From Nodularia sp. LEGE 06071 (GTDB lineage: Bacteria > Cyanobacteriota > Cyanobacteriia > Cyanobacteriales > Nostocaceae): a DNA stretch of 64,000 nucleotides. Shown piece after piece: positions 20,111 to 32,088 of the stretch. The stretch's first letter is position 1. The number at the start of each line of letters is the position of its first letter. The stretch is taken from contig NZ_JADEWH010000005.1 in NCBI RefSeq assembly GCF_015207755.1, positions 248,001-312,000 on the forward strand, given 5' to 3'. A program made the position numbers and the translations under genes. The notes under the pieces were generated by a model, which was given only the letters and a program-made list of their open reading frames with translations, did no database searches and was not told the origin of the DNA.

Positions 20111-21292
20111 TTAACTCGGTGACAATAAAATTATCTGCTGTTCAAGGAGTGACCGGATTTGATTCAAGTCGATTTGCACCGTTGCCAAAATCTCAGACAT
20201 GGTTAAATGCCCATCACATTTTTGTAAAAATTGCAACTCTAATTCTGATAAGTTGACAATTTGATAATTGTAATTAAATACACATTGGCTGGGAAAACCA
20301 TCAATACAGGGGTTAAGTTCGGGAATAGCTTGCAATAGGACTTTTTCCTCTGACCAGTTGGATTTAATGAGGGGAAGACGACCGAGGAAAAACTCATAAT
20401 GAGTAACTTCGGGATTTAGTAATTCTATCAGGCGGTAACGCTGGCGATCGCTCAATTCATGCGATCGTGCAATTAACTCCGGTGCTTTCTCTAATAGTCT
20501 TCCTAACTGCCAAAAATCAGGATTAGAAAAATTAATAAACTCCAAGCCAGAAGCATCAATTAATTCAAACAGCGTCTCAATGTTGTAATCAGTCTCCTGG
20601 GGATGAACGTACATATCAGCAAAACATTCATCCTTGTGGTTTTCTAAAGACCAAAGTTCTTTTTCTCGCTTGACAATTCGGTTGTTTTCTGGTAAAGATG
20701 CGAATATTTTTCGTCCGACTTGTACCCCATCACGATAATCGCCTTTTTTGTCACCTTGGAGAAGTGCGATCGCCTTTTGCATGAGTTGAATTTCCCAGCG
20801 TCCCAGTTCGCCATAGACAAAAATGTGCATTAGTCCACCAGGGGCTAACTTCTTGGCTAAGGCTTGAATACCACGTATGGGGTCAGGTAAGTGATGCAAC
20901 ACACCCACGCAATTAATTAAATCAAACTCCCCTGGTAGCTGTTCCACATCGTACAAACTCAGGTGATGAAACTCCACCCTATCAGCACCCGAACGTTTAC
21001 AGCGTTCTTTGGCTACCTCTAAAGTTCCAGCACTTAAATCAATTCCTACCACCTGGGCTTGGGGGTTGAGATGTACCAAATATTCAGTACTCACACCGGA
21101 ACCACAACCAGCATCTAAAACGCGGATATCTTGCTTTGCTGGTTTGCGTCCCGTGCAGAAATTGTAAGCGGCTGACCAATTCCAGCGCCAATTGTACCCA
21201 GGGGGGGCTTCATCTAGTAGAGGTTCTGGGGGGAAGGGATAGGTATCGTAGAGTTTCGCAACAGCAGCACTAACAGTTTGGGAGTCTGACAT
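20111..21292 (-). CDS. SAM-dependent methyltransferase with C-terminal extension
   Basis: 393 residues. The class I Rossmann methyltransferase core (about 50-170) has motif I VLDAGCGSGVSTEYL, acidic motif VVGIDLSAG and NCVGVLHHLPDP. The C-terminal half (about 230-393) is unassigned; its end (DGHLTMSEILATVQIDLNQI) looks like a small winged-helix or helical module. The substrate is unknown. The gene is read in the same direction as the atp operon, but the 255-base gap before atp1 suggests separate transcription. Confidence 0.85.
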   Translation of the reverse strand: MSDSQTVSAAVAKLYDTYPFPPEPLLDEAPPGYNWRWNWSAAYNFCTGRKPAKQDIRVLDAGCGSGVSTEYLVHLNPQAQVVGIDLSAGTLEVAKERCKRSGADRVEFHHLSLYDVEQLPGEFDLINCVGVLHHLPDPIRGIQALAKKLAPGGLMHIFVYGELGRWEIQLMQKAIALLQGDKKGDYRDGVQVGRKIFASLPENNRIVKREKELWSLENHKDECFADMYVHPQETDYNIETLFELIDASGLEFINFSNPDFWQLGRLLEKAPELIARSHELSDRQRYRLIELLNPEVTHYEFFLGRLPLIKSNWSEEKVLLQAIPELNPCIDGFPSQCVFNYNYQIVNLSELELQFLQKCDGHLTMSEILATVQIDLNQIRSLLEQQIILLSPS

Positions 21293-21337
21293 GATCAGGA
21301 AGAACGCAGCATTTTAGAGTTTAGCGGATTGGGAGAA

Positions 21338-22096
21338 TTATTCACCATTTGGTAAACTGATTCCTTGTTCAAGTAACAATTGCCGCAACTTAGCATTTTC
21401 TAACTCGGCAGAATCAGCCCGTTTTTTCTCCTGTTCTACGGGTGTGAGTAACCAATTATTGTCTCGATCATACCAACGCAGCCACAGTCTTTTTAATCCT
21501 TGATATTCTCCATCCCATAACCCTAAACCTAACTCTGCTGACTCTAACCACACCCCCAGGCCATTCACAGACAGAGGTTGATAGCGGTTCATCATTAAAC
21601 CAAAACAGTGAAGCTCATTAGTGTAACGGTTGAAGGCAAAATAATAGGGAACTCTCAAAATTCGCTCATACACTGACCATTTATTAGGCGGTTGATTAAC
21701 CTCCCGTAAACTTCGCCCTAAATCTTCTGCTTCTGTACCTGGTGATATTAGTTCAACTGCTACAAAAGGATTAATTCCCTCTTGCCAAGTAACATAACTT
21801 AATCGCAATTCTGTTTGGTTATAAAAACGCGATGCTCCCAACACTGCAAACCAATCGGGGCGCTTATACCATTGGGGATGATGAGGATCATAGTATAAGT
21901 TTAAGTCACTAGCTGTGAAAATATTATCTTCAGCATAACTAGGCGGGCGAAAAGTGATGCGAAGTAATTCCGGTTGGAGAAGATGAAATTCATCCGGCAA
22001 ACCTGGTTCCTCCTGATTTTCGCTGGGCAAGTCATACATAGTTGGCAGTGTTTCTGTAGGAGGTAAGGGCGGGTCTACTTGATACATTTTGCTCAA
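21338..22096 (-). CDS. Uma2 family (DUF820) PD-(D/E)XK nuclease-like protein
   Basis: 252 residues. The central block PDWFAVLGASRF, then SYVTWQEGINPFVAVELISPGTEAEDLG, matches the Uma2/DUF820 family: a restriction-endonuclease-like fold that is hugely expanded in cyanobacteria and of unknown cellular role. The glutamate in VAVELISP is a likely catalytic residue. A C-terminal helix (VEQEKKRADSAELENAKLRQLL) is probably a coiled coil. It is divergent from the HEPN-motif gene, with 83 bases between the starts. Confidence 0.85.
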   Translation of the reverse strand: MSKMYQVDPPLPPTETLPTMYDLPSENQEEPGLPDEFHLLQPELLRITFRPPSYAEDNIFTASDLNLYYDPHHPQWYKRPDWFAVLGASRFYNQTELRLSYVTWQEGINPFVAVELISPGTEAEDLGRSLREVNQPPNKWSVYERILRVPYYFAFNRYTNELHCFGLMMNRYQPLSVNGLGVWLESAELGLGLWDGEYQGLKRLWLRWYDRDNNWLLTPVEQEKKRADSAELENAKLRQLLLEQGISLPNGE

Positions 22097-22179
22097 CTCT
22101 CCTGTTTTACTTAAGAAAATAAGTGAGAAATATTCAATGTATATGAAGAAGTATAAATTACCTATAGGGTGTATATAGT

Positions 22180-22875
22180 ATGTTAATTTATACTATATAT
22201 TTTACTGTAAACGCTAAGAAGATAGAACCAGTTCAAGGGTTTATTGTAGATTCCTATCGCTTCTATCAAATTGCAAAGGATGGATATTCTAAAGCAAACC
22301 AAGGTTTTGAAGATAGCACACAAAATGATGCTTTAGTAGCTATAGTTTTTTCCGCACTAGCACTAGAGGCTTTTATTAATGAAATTCTATCCCTTGCTAA
22401 ATGTGAAAAGCAAACTGGAGAAACAGAAGCTTTTTTGGACAAGTTGATTGATGCTATTGATGAATCTGCCTCTAACAGGAAACAGACACAAGAAAAGTTT
22501 ATGCTGGCTAGCAATGCCTTAGATAGTGGCTTTAATAAGGGAGAGAAACCTTATCAAGACTTTGCAGACCTATTCAGGTTACGTGATTGTTTAGTTCATT
22601 TAAAGCCCGAAGATGTCATTGAAGAAGGAGAAAATGGTGAAATTAAATACTTTGGAAGAAAGCTAACTGAACGTCTTTGCAGCAAAGGGATATTTCTAAA
22701 AGATACCTCAGTTGAATCAATAATATTGAAAATTAGCACTGCTAAAGCTGCTTTATGGGCTTGCAATACAGCTTCAGAAATGGTTAACGCAATTCTAGAC
22801 AAACTTCCTGCATCTTTTCGTGATAACAATCTACAAATAGATTTGTATAGAAATAGGTTTCAGCCTCCAGAATAA
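22180..22875 (+). CDS. HEPN-like protein with an R-D-x3-H motif
   Basis: A 231-residue, mostly helical protein. The sequence LFRLRDCLVHLKPED contains Arg135-Asp136-x3-His140, the RNase motif of HEPN superfamily proteins (R, a polar residue, three to four residues, then H). An N-terminal helix ALEAFINEILSLAK also fits HEPN proteins, in which ALEAFIN is common. HEPN proteins act as RNases in toxin-antitoxin, abortive-infection and other conflict systems. No nucleotidyltransferase partner is adjacent, so it may be solitary. The family call is from motif and context only. Confidence 0.6.
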   Translation: MLIYTIYFTVNAKKIEPVQGFIVDSYRFYQIAKDGYSKANQGFEDSTQNDALVAIVFSALALEAFINEILSLAKCEKQTGETEAFLDKLIDAIDESASNRKQTQEKFMLASNALDSGFNKGEKPYQDFADLFRLRDCLVHLKPEDVIEEGENGEIKYFGRKLTERLCSKGIFLKDTSVESIILKISTAKAALWACNTASEMVNAILDKLPASFRDNNLQIDLYRNRFQPPE

Positions 22876-22893
22876 TGATTTTGTGATTGGGTA

Positions 22894-23001
22894 ATAAGTA
22901 GCTCAAACTTAAAAAACGTAATACCCAGATCCCCGACTTCTCGAAGAAGTCGGGGATCTATATCGTCAAGGTTTTATGTTTAATTATGTTGACCTACTTA
23001 T
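22894..23001. mobile_element. MITE-like element, family 1, copy 1
   Basis: A 108-base non-coding element with 13-base terminal inverted repeats (ATAAGTAGCTCAA and its partner ATAAGTAGGTCAA, one mismatch). A central near-perfect hairpin (22928-22958) is built on GATCCCCGACTTCT. A second copy lies at 52765-52871, about 90% alike. Confidence 0.85.
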
Positions 23002-23093
23002 TGTCTAACCAAGGTTGCACCCAGACCTAAATATACATTGTCTGTTGTTTTGTAAACTTAATTTACTTTTTACTTTTTTAAGGATGGAGAACA

Positions 23094-23189
23094 ATGCAAA
23101 GAATAACTGTGGCATCATCAAACATCGCCTCTATAGGTTACGATGCAGACAATCAAATACGTTGTGTTACTATTGGGTCTTTATTTTGA
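23094..23189 (+). pseudogene. Truncated KTSC-domain small protein
   Basis: A 31-codon frame beginning MQRITVASSNIASIGYDADN, preceded by a good GGAGA site, matches the N-terminal half of KTSC-domain proteins (usually about 65-70 residues, with SSNI then IGYD). After DNQI the expected LEVEF-type strand is replaced by unrelated residues and a stop. It is therefore a broken gene or a very short derivative. It lies just after the MITE-like element. Confidence 0.5.
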
Positions 23190-23232
23190 AAAAGTGATAA
23201 ATGATCTGTATCTAATATATATAAGTTAGCCA

Positions 23233-23382
23233 CTAGAAATTATTCTCTACATTATTTTTTGTGCTGGCTCGATGACGCTGACGAAGATGAAAGGCTTTCG
23301 TGACATCGTTAGCATCAGTCAGTCCTAATTCTTCAAGCTCATTATCAATTTCATTAATGAAGTTTTGATGATATTCCTCCAT
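23233..23382 (-). pseudogene. Frameshifted tail of the HicB-like gene, or separate 49-codon gene
   Basis: A 49-residue frame, MEEYHQNFINEIDNELEELG onward, overlaps the 3' part of the IS-split HicB-like gene in another frame. Many HicB-like proteins end in a segment resembling MEEYHxxxD, so this could be their true C-terminus displaced by a one-base frameshift near 23380. It could also be an independent small gene. I favour the frameshift reading but not strongly. Confidence 0.4.
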
Positions 23383-23415
23383 TTGTAAATCAATTTACTT
23401 TCGGCTTCTTCTATA
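23325..23415 (-). pseudogene. 3' fragment of IS-interrupted HicB-like gene
   Basis: It begins with the TATA target duplication at 23412-23415 and continues EEAESKLIYKWRNIIKTS to a stop. If the insertion sequence and one TATA copy are removed, it joins in frame to the fragment at 24813-25127. Together they give a 133-residue HicB-like protein. As it stands it has no start codon of its own in this frame outside the IS. Confidence 0.75.
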
Positions 23416-24812
23416 CTCACATCTTGCACCTTCCAAAGAAACACGGTAAAAGCAAATAAATGGTGAAAAAATGTAACACAAAAAAGAAGGACAGCCCTAA
23501 GTAATATGTAGTAATTAATAAAACTAGCTTTGGATAAAATTACATACATATATACTGAATTTAAACTAAGCACAAAATGTCAGGATGAGGCTCCACCTCC
23601 TTACACCAGTGGCAGGTTTTCAAATTTCTTAGCGTTTAGGGTCAAAAATATGAGAAAAAGGGCGTTAAATATACTTTACTAACAAAGCAAGAACAATGCT
23701 TGCCCACGCCCAAGAACTAGTCTACACTCTCAAAGAATTGATGCCTACCCAGTACCAGAAACAAAACCTAGAAGCAATGCTAGGATTATTTTTGGAAGCA
23801 AAAGGACATCCATTGCCAGAACACTGTAAATCTAAGTCTGCCAGTGCGTTAAGTCGGTTTTTAAATATCAATGCCTGGTCAACACGAGAAATGATTCGTA
23901 CTGTTCGCCGCCAAGTATTGGAGGTAGTTCTCAAGACTTTATCTGAATCAAGTCCAGGACGTAGACCTTTTTTACAGGTAATTGTTGACCTGACAACTCT
24001 AGAAAAGCGCGGAAAATTCACAGAGTTTGAACATTTAATTTCTGTTTATAACGGAAAACGGGGTTTACATCTGGTGGTACTGTATTTGGTAGTTGGAAGA
24101 TGGCGAATACCTTGGAGTTTCCGTGTATGGAGGGGTAAAGGGACTCCATCACAAGCGCAGTTAGGGCTGAGGCTAATCAAGGGTTTACCAAAATTACTGA
24201 CAAAGTATTTTCGGGTAAACATTTTAGCTGATACAGCTTTTGGTAGTATAGAGTTTCTTGAGGGTATACGTAAACTTCAATATCATGCAATTACGGGTTT
24301 AGCTGTTAATCGTAAATTAGTCGATGGTAGAGTTTTAAGACATTTACACAAACAAGGACAACAGGTACGTTTAGTTGGATTAAAGTTCCCTGTGACCGTA
24401 GCTTGGTATTATCTTAAGCGTGATAAAGGAAAGCTAGAAAAGCGTTTTGTTTTGTCCACTAGACCCATTAAAGCTTCTACTCTTAAGTGGTGGGGTAAAC
24501 GACGCTGGCAAATAGAAGGATGGTTTAAAACTGCAAAGCACCGTTTCGGTTTACATCGTTTTGGTCAAAGCACGATCTTAGGAATGTATCGCTGGCTTAT
24601 CCTTTCTTTTCTTGCCTATCTTATCACCCATTGGATCTATCTTGACACTCAATTAGCATTACCACTTGATTGGGGAGATGCTGCACAAACAGCAAGAGAA
24701 TTACTTTTTCCACAAATAGTTGTGTCGCTTATTTTACTTGATATTGAGCGTTTAATTCCCCTTGCTCGTAGTTGCGGTTTTGACATCCATGTTTCCAGGT
24801 GCAAGATGTGAG
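23416..24812 (+). mobile_element. Complete insertion sequence, about 1.4 kb, IS4-superfamily type
   Basis: The ends carry a 16-base perfect inverted repeat: CTCACATCTTGCACCT at 23416-23431 and its complement at 24797-24812. Both are flanked by TATA, the apparent four-base target duplication (23412-23415 and 24813-24816). The element holds one transposase gene whose stop codon lies inside the right repeat. About 280 bases separate the left end from that gene. It is inserted in a HicB-like gene. Confidence 0.9.
23696..24811 (+). CDS. DDE transposase (IS4 superfamily)
   Basis: 371 residues with an RNase H-like DDE core. The first Asp is in VIVDLTTLEK (about 102), the second in NILADTAFGS (about 183), and the Glu lies in the WQIEGWFKTAKHRFGLHRFG block (about 273), the Y/W-x2-E-x3-K arrangement of IS4-like enzymes. 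The frame is intact, so the element may still be active. The stop TGA sits one base before the IS boundary. The exact IS family (for example IS701-like) cannot be settled without a database comparison. Confidence 0.9.
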   Translation: MLAHAQELVYTLKELMPTQYQKQNLEAMLGLFLEAKGHPLPEHCKSKSASALSRFLNINAWSTREMIRTVRRQVLEVVLKTLSESSPGRRPFLQVIVDLTTLEKRGKFTEFEHLISVYNGKRGLHLVVLYLVVGRWRIPWSFRVWRGKGTPSQAQLGLRLIKGLPKLLTKYFRVNILADTAFGSIEFLEGIRKLQYHAITGLAVNRKLVDGRVLRHLHKQGQQVRLVGLKFPVTVAWYYLKRDKGKLEKRFVLSTRPIKASTLKWWGKRRWQIEGWFKTAKHRFGLHRFGQSTILGMYRWLILSFLAYLITHWIYLDTQLALPLDWGDAAQTARELLFPQIVVSLILLDIERLIPLARSCGFDIHVSRCKM

Positions 24813-25127
24813 TATATAGCTAATTACTTCATCAAAAAGAGGATTATCTTTGTGCATTCCTGCAAATTTTATCCAAGGATTTTCTGATGGAGGCGCTGCA
24901 ATTTCTAGAGTAACTATCTTGGCGGTTTCTAACCGAGTTTGCAAACTTTGGCTGAGTTTTTCTATAGCTTCTGTTTCTGTATTTCCTGAACCTTGACAGT
25001 CTGGTAAACCTAACAATGTGGCTTTAACTGTATTATCTGGGTGATTTTCAATCAGCACATCATGAGTTAACTTAGGCGCAATTGTGGAAAGAGAATTTTT
25101 TACAGATAAAATCATAAGATTTTTCAT
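24813..25127 (-). pseudogene. 5' fragment of IS-interrupted HicB-like gene
   Basis: 105 codons beginning MKNLMILSVKNS, with the HicB-like/UPF0150 pattern: NTVKATLLGLPDCQGSGNTETEAIEKL followed by RLETAKIVTLEI. The fold is that of partner proteins in HicAB-type toxin-antitoxin pairs, but no HicA gene is adjacent. Reading into the IS adds foreign residues (LTSCTWKHG...). An upstream in-frame ATG at 25163 would add 12 residues; Met5 is another possible start. Confidence 0.8.
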
Positions 25128-28960
<3,833 letters not shown>

Positions 28961-29314
28961 AAACTAGAAACTAGGGACTAGGGACTAGGGACTAGGAAAT
29001 TTTTTTCCCTGCTCCCTGCTCCCTCTAATAACCCTAATTCCCTTGTTTAATAACCCTTTCAGGCAAAAAATGGCTGTTAAATCTGAAAATTAATATTACA
29101 AAGTATTAAGAACAGTCATAAATGCTCAACAGAATGCCGGAAAATGTTTTGCGGAAGGTAGTTGAGTTTTCTCACAAACTCGTCAGGCGATAGCTATAGC
29201 AATTATGCAATTGTTGTCTCTAAAACGGCGAAAAAACAAAGCTACTGCCAAACAAATTTAAAACGCACCAGTTTCTTCAAATTCTGGTTTCATTAGTACT
29301 GGAGGAATCCATTA
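28961..29314. other. apcE-apcA spacer with heptamer repeats and apcA promoter
   Basis: It starts with ACTAGGG heptamers (about 28970-28996) and TCCCTGC heptamers (about 29006-29024), then 270 bases of AT-rich sequence ending in GGAGGA before apcA. In Anabaena-type operons a strong promoter lies here, which lets apcA-apcB exceed apcE in expression. I cannot place its exact start. Confidence 0.6.
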
Positions 29315-29800
29315 ATGAGTATCGTCACGAAGTCCATCGTGAATGCTGATGCAGAAGCCCGCTACCTTAGCCCCGGCGAACTGGATCGGATCAAAAGCTT
29401 TGTTTCCGGTGGTGAACGTCGCCTCCGCATCGCGCAAATTTTGACCGAAAACCGCGAACGCATTGTTAAGCAAGCTGGTGATCAGTTGTTCCAAAAGCGC
29501 CCTGATGTTGTTTCTCCTGGTGGAAACGCTTACGGCCAAGAAATGACCGCTACTTGTCTGCGCGACCTAGACTACTACCTCCGCCTTGTCACCTACGGAA
29601 TTGTTTCCGGTGATGTTACCCCCATCGAAGAAATCGGTGTTGTGGGTGTGCGTGAAATGTACAAGTCCCTCGGCACTCCTATTGATGCTGTGGCTGGTGG
29701 CGTTAACGCGATGAAGAATGTTGCTGCTACCTTGCTGTCTGCTGAAGACTCTGGTGAAGCTGGCGCTTACTTCGATTACCTAGTCGGTGCGATGCAGTAA
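29315..29800 (+). CDS. apcA: Allophycocyanin alpha subunit
   Basis: A 161-residue phycobiliprotein of the phycobilisome core. The phycocyanobilin is carried on Cys81 in [13 protein letters not shown]. Length and sequence match cyanobacterial ApcA. GGAGGA lies eight bases before the ATG. It forms alpha-beta monomers and trimers with ApcB encoded 69 bases downstream. Confidence 0.99.
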   Translation: MSIVTKSIVNADAEARYLSPGELDRIKSFVSGGERRLRIAQILTENRERIVKQAGDQLFQKRPDVVSPGGNAYGQEMTATCLRDLDYYLRLVTYGIVSGDVTPIEEIGVVGVREMYKSLGTPIDAVAGGVNAMKNVAATLLSAEDSGEAGAYFDYLVGAMQ

Positions 29801-29869
29801 GCTGAAGCTCTTTTTACTTCTGCTGAAACATAAGTATTGCAAAAAGGTTGGAAATAAGGAAATAACGAC

Positions 29870-30355
29870 ATGCAAGACGCAATTACCTCTGTCATTAACG
29901 CTTCAGACGTTCAAGGTAAATACTTGGATACTGCGGCTCTAGAAAAGCTCAAAGGCTACTTCGTAACTGGTGAACTACGCGTGCGCGCTGCTACAGCTAT
30001 TAGTGCTAACGCAGCTGCGATCGTCAAAGAAGCAGTAGCTAAGTCTTTGTTATACTCTGACATCACTCGTCCCGGTGGTAATATGTACACCACCCGTCGC
30101 TATGCTGCTTGCATCCGCGATTTGGACTACTACCTACGTTATTCTACCTACGCTATGCTAGCTGGTGATCCTTCGATCCTAGACGAGCGCGTATTGAATG
30201 GCTTGAAAGAAACCTACAACTCCTTGGGTGTTCCCGTAGGCGCTACTGTACAAGCTATCCAAGCTATCAAAGAAGTAACCGCTAGCTTAGTTGGCCCTGA
30301 TGCCGGCAAAGAAATGGGCGTTTACCTAGACTATATCTCCTCTGGCTTGAGCTAA
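29870..30355 (+). CDS. apcB: Allophycocyanin beta subunit
   Basis: A 161-residue phycobiliprotein. The chromophore is on Cys81 in [14 protein letters not shown], and Asn71 in GGNMY is the site normally N-methylated by CpcM. It partners with ApcA. An 8-bp hairpin follows the stop and may favour accumulation of the apcAB message over apcABC. Confidence 0.99.
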   Translation: MQDAITSVINASDVQGKYLDTAALEKLKGYFVTGELRVRAATAISANAAAIVKEAVAKSLLYSDITRPGGNMYTTRRYAACIRDLDYYLRYSTYAMLAGDPSILDERVLNGLKETYNSLGVPVGATVQAIQAIKEVTASLVGPDAGKEMGVYLDYISSGLS

Positions 30356-30365
30356 GAGTTAGTTT

Positions 30366-30385
30366 GCACTGAATACATTCGGTGC
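30366..30385 (+). terminator. Hairpin between apcB and apcC, possible attenuator
   Basis: GCACTGAA, loop TACA, TTCGGTGC gives an eight-base-pair stem (one T-G pair) beginning 11 bases after the apcB stop. It is followed by a weak, interrupted T-rich stretch (GGCTTTATT). It fits partial termination or RNA processing, leaving apcC at lower dosage. Confidence 0.6.
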
Positions 30386-30579
30386 GGCTTTATTAAGGTC
30401 TGGAAATCAATTATGAGTGTTAGAACGTTCTATTGCTTATATTGTGAGTGTGAGCGGTCTAGTATTGATAGTCGATTTCCAGACTTGGAGTGATTAATTT
30501 AAATATTTGCATAGAATATACACTCCCACTTTTGTTTGTAATAAAAAACTTTTCACAATCACCGTAGGAGATTTAAGAT

Positions 30580-30786
30580 ATGGCTCGTTTGTTTAAAGTT
30601 ACTGCTTGTGTCCCCAGTCAGTCCCGCATTCGTACTCAAAGAGAGTTGCAAAATACTTACTTCACCAAGCTAGTTCCTTACGAAAATTGGTTTCGCGAAC
30701 AGCAACGCATTCAAAAAATGGGTGGCAAAATTGTGAAGGTAGAACTAGCAACTGGTAAGCAAGGTACTAATGCTGGGTTGTCGTAA
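30580..30786 (+). CDS. apcC: Allophycocyanin core linker LC7.8
   Basis: A 68-residue small linker (MARLFKVTACVPSQSRIRTQ at the start) that caps allophycocyanin trimers in the core cylinders. TAGGAG precedes the ATG at useful spacing. It is the last gene of the apc operon; a strong terminator follows. Confidence 0.98.
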   Translation: MARLFKVTACVPSQSRIRTQRELQNTYFTKLVPYENWFREQQRIQKMGGKIVKVELATGKQGTNAGLS

Positions 30787-30821
30787 TTAATATATAACGA
30801 ACATCATTCTAGGGAGTTGTC

Positions 30822-30847
30822 AAGAGGTCAGGGTAGACCTCTTTTTT
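30822..30847 (+). terminator. Rho-independent terminator of the apc operon
   Basis: AAGAGGTC, loop AGGGTA, GACCTCTT: an eight-base-pair perfect stem running into a T-tract, 35 bases after the apcC stop. Confidence 0.93.
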
Positions 30848-30875
30848 GTTGGCTTTATATTGGATAGGAATAATT

Positions 30876-30905
30876 AAACGCGGATAAACGCGGATAAACG
30901 CGGAT
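30876..30905. repeat. Three tandem copies of AAACGCGGAT
   Basis: A perfect 10-base unit is repeated three times, between the apc terminator and the start of a glycosyltransferase gene. Confidence 0.85.
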
Positions 30906-30933
30906 AAATTAAAATTGTAAAATCGAAATTTGC

Positions 30934-32088
30934 ATGAAGCGTCTTTTATTAATTACAGAACGGTTTGCACCAGATTTAGGAGGTTTGGCTAGTAGTGCTA
31001 CACGTCTTGTAACTACGCTTTGCCAATTAGATATAGAAGTTGATGTTGTTACTTGGAGTCGTTATTTACAACCAGGGGAAGTTTTACCCCCGGAAATTTT
31101 AGGGGCTAAATATCGAGTGTATCGTATAGGGTTGTACCGTCATTGGGATATGACGATGCCTCATACTTTGAATTTTTTGGATTGGTTGCAGCAGACTCGT
31201 GGGTATGATGCTGTTTGGGGTCATTATCTTTTTCCTAGTGGTTTTTTGGCTAGCTGGTTTGCTGGACTGCAAAAAATCCCCTCTACTGTTAGTGCTAGAG
31301 GTAATGATATCGACCGCGAAATGTTTCCCCCTGGAGATTTTGCCCGTCTGCAATGGACGTTACAACACGCTAATGTGATTACGGCTGTAAGTGCTGAGAT
31401 GTCTCGCAAAATTCAGTTACTGAGTGGGCGAGATGATGTGTTGGTACTAAAGAATGCGGTAGATACAAATATATTTTGTTTGTCGAAGTCAGGTGATATT
31501 ACACGGGAGAAGTTAGGAATTGCGCCTGATGAGGTTGTTTTGGGGTTTTGTGGGGAGTTGCGGGAAAAGAAAGGACAGCAATTTCTGTTAAATGCTTTGA
31601 CAACGGTTCGCAGTCAGCGTCCAGCTTGTTTGTTAATTATCGGTGAGGTTCGGGCTTCTCAGGAATCTATACTACAAGTTTATAAAACTCAGCAGCCAGA
31701 AAATGCCCAGCGAATTATAGTTACTGGACATTTATCTAATTCTGGGTTGGTGGCTGAATATCTCCGGTTGTGCGATATTTATCTCCAGCCTTCCCTGTGG
31801 GAGGGAATGCCAAATGCGCTACTAGAGGCTATGGCTTGTGGTTGTTGCTGTATTGCTAGTGATGCTGGTGGAATTCCAGAGGTGATTTTACATGGTGAAA
31901 ATGGTTTTCTGTTGCCTCGTTCTCAGTTACATAAGCTAGGTGAGGCGGTGTTGGAATGTTTGACTATGCCGGGAGAACAGAAAAATGGCATTGTTCAAGC
32001 AGCAGGCGATCGCATTCTCAATGAATATTCTATAGCTCAAGAGCAACAACGACTTCAAATTTTACTTAATCGTTTGATGCCCAATTGA
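30934..32088 (+). CDS. Glycosyltransferase family 4
   Basis: A 384-residue GT-B enzyme. The N-terminal PDLGGLASSATRLVTTL loop binds acceptor. The C-terminal domain has LGFCGELREKKG and the E-x7-E donor-binding motif EGMPNALLE followed by AMACG and ASDAGGIPEVI, typical of retaining GT4 enzymes using nucleotide sugars. The substrate is unknown; polysaccharide, glycolipid or cell-surface glycan synthesis is likely. Its 3' end overlaps the convergent GT4 gene by 34 bases. Confidence 0.85.
   Translation: MKRLLLITERFAPDLGGLASSATRLVTTLCQLDIEVDVVTWSRYLQPGEVLPPEILGAKYRVYRIGLYRHWDMTMPHTLNFLDWLQQTRGYDAVWGHYLFPSGFLASWFAGLQKIPSTVSARGNDIDREMFPPGDFARLQWTLQHANVITAVSAEMSRKIQLLSGRDDVLVLKNAVDTNIFCLSKSGDITREKLGIAPDEVVLGFCGELREKKGQQFLLNALTTVRSQRPACLLIIGEVRASQESILQVYKTQQPENAQRIIVTGHLSNSGLVAEYLRLCDIYLQPSLWEGMPNALLEAMACGCCCIASDAGGIPEVILHGENGFLLPRSQLHKLGEAVLECLTMPGEQKNGIVQAAGDRILNEYSIAQEQQRLQILLNRLMPN

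Noticed and set aside
23015-23197. 60-codon plus-strand frame
   Set aside because: It overlaps the KTSC fragment in another frame; the KTSC frame has both homology and a ribosome-binding site.
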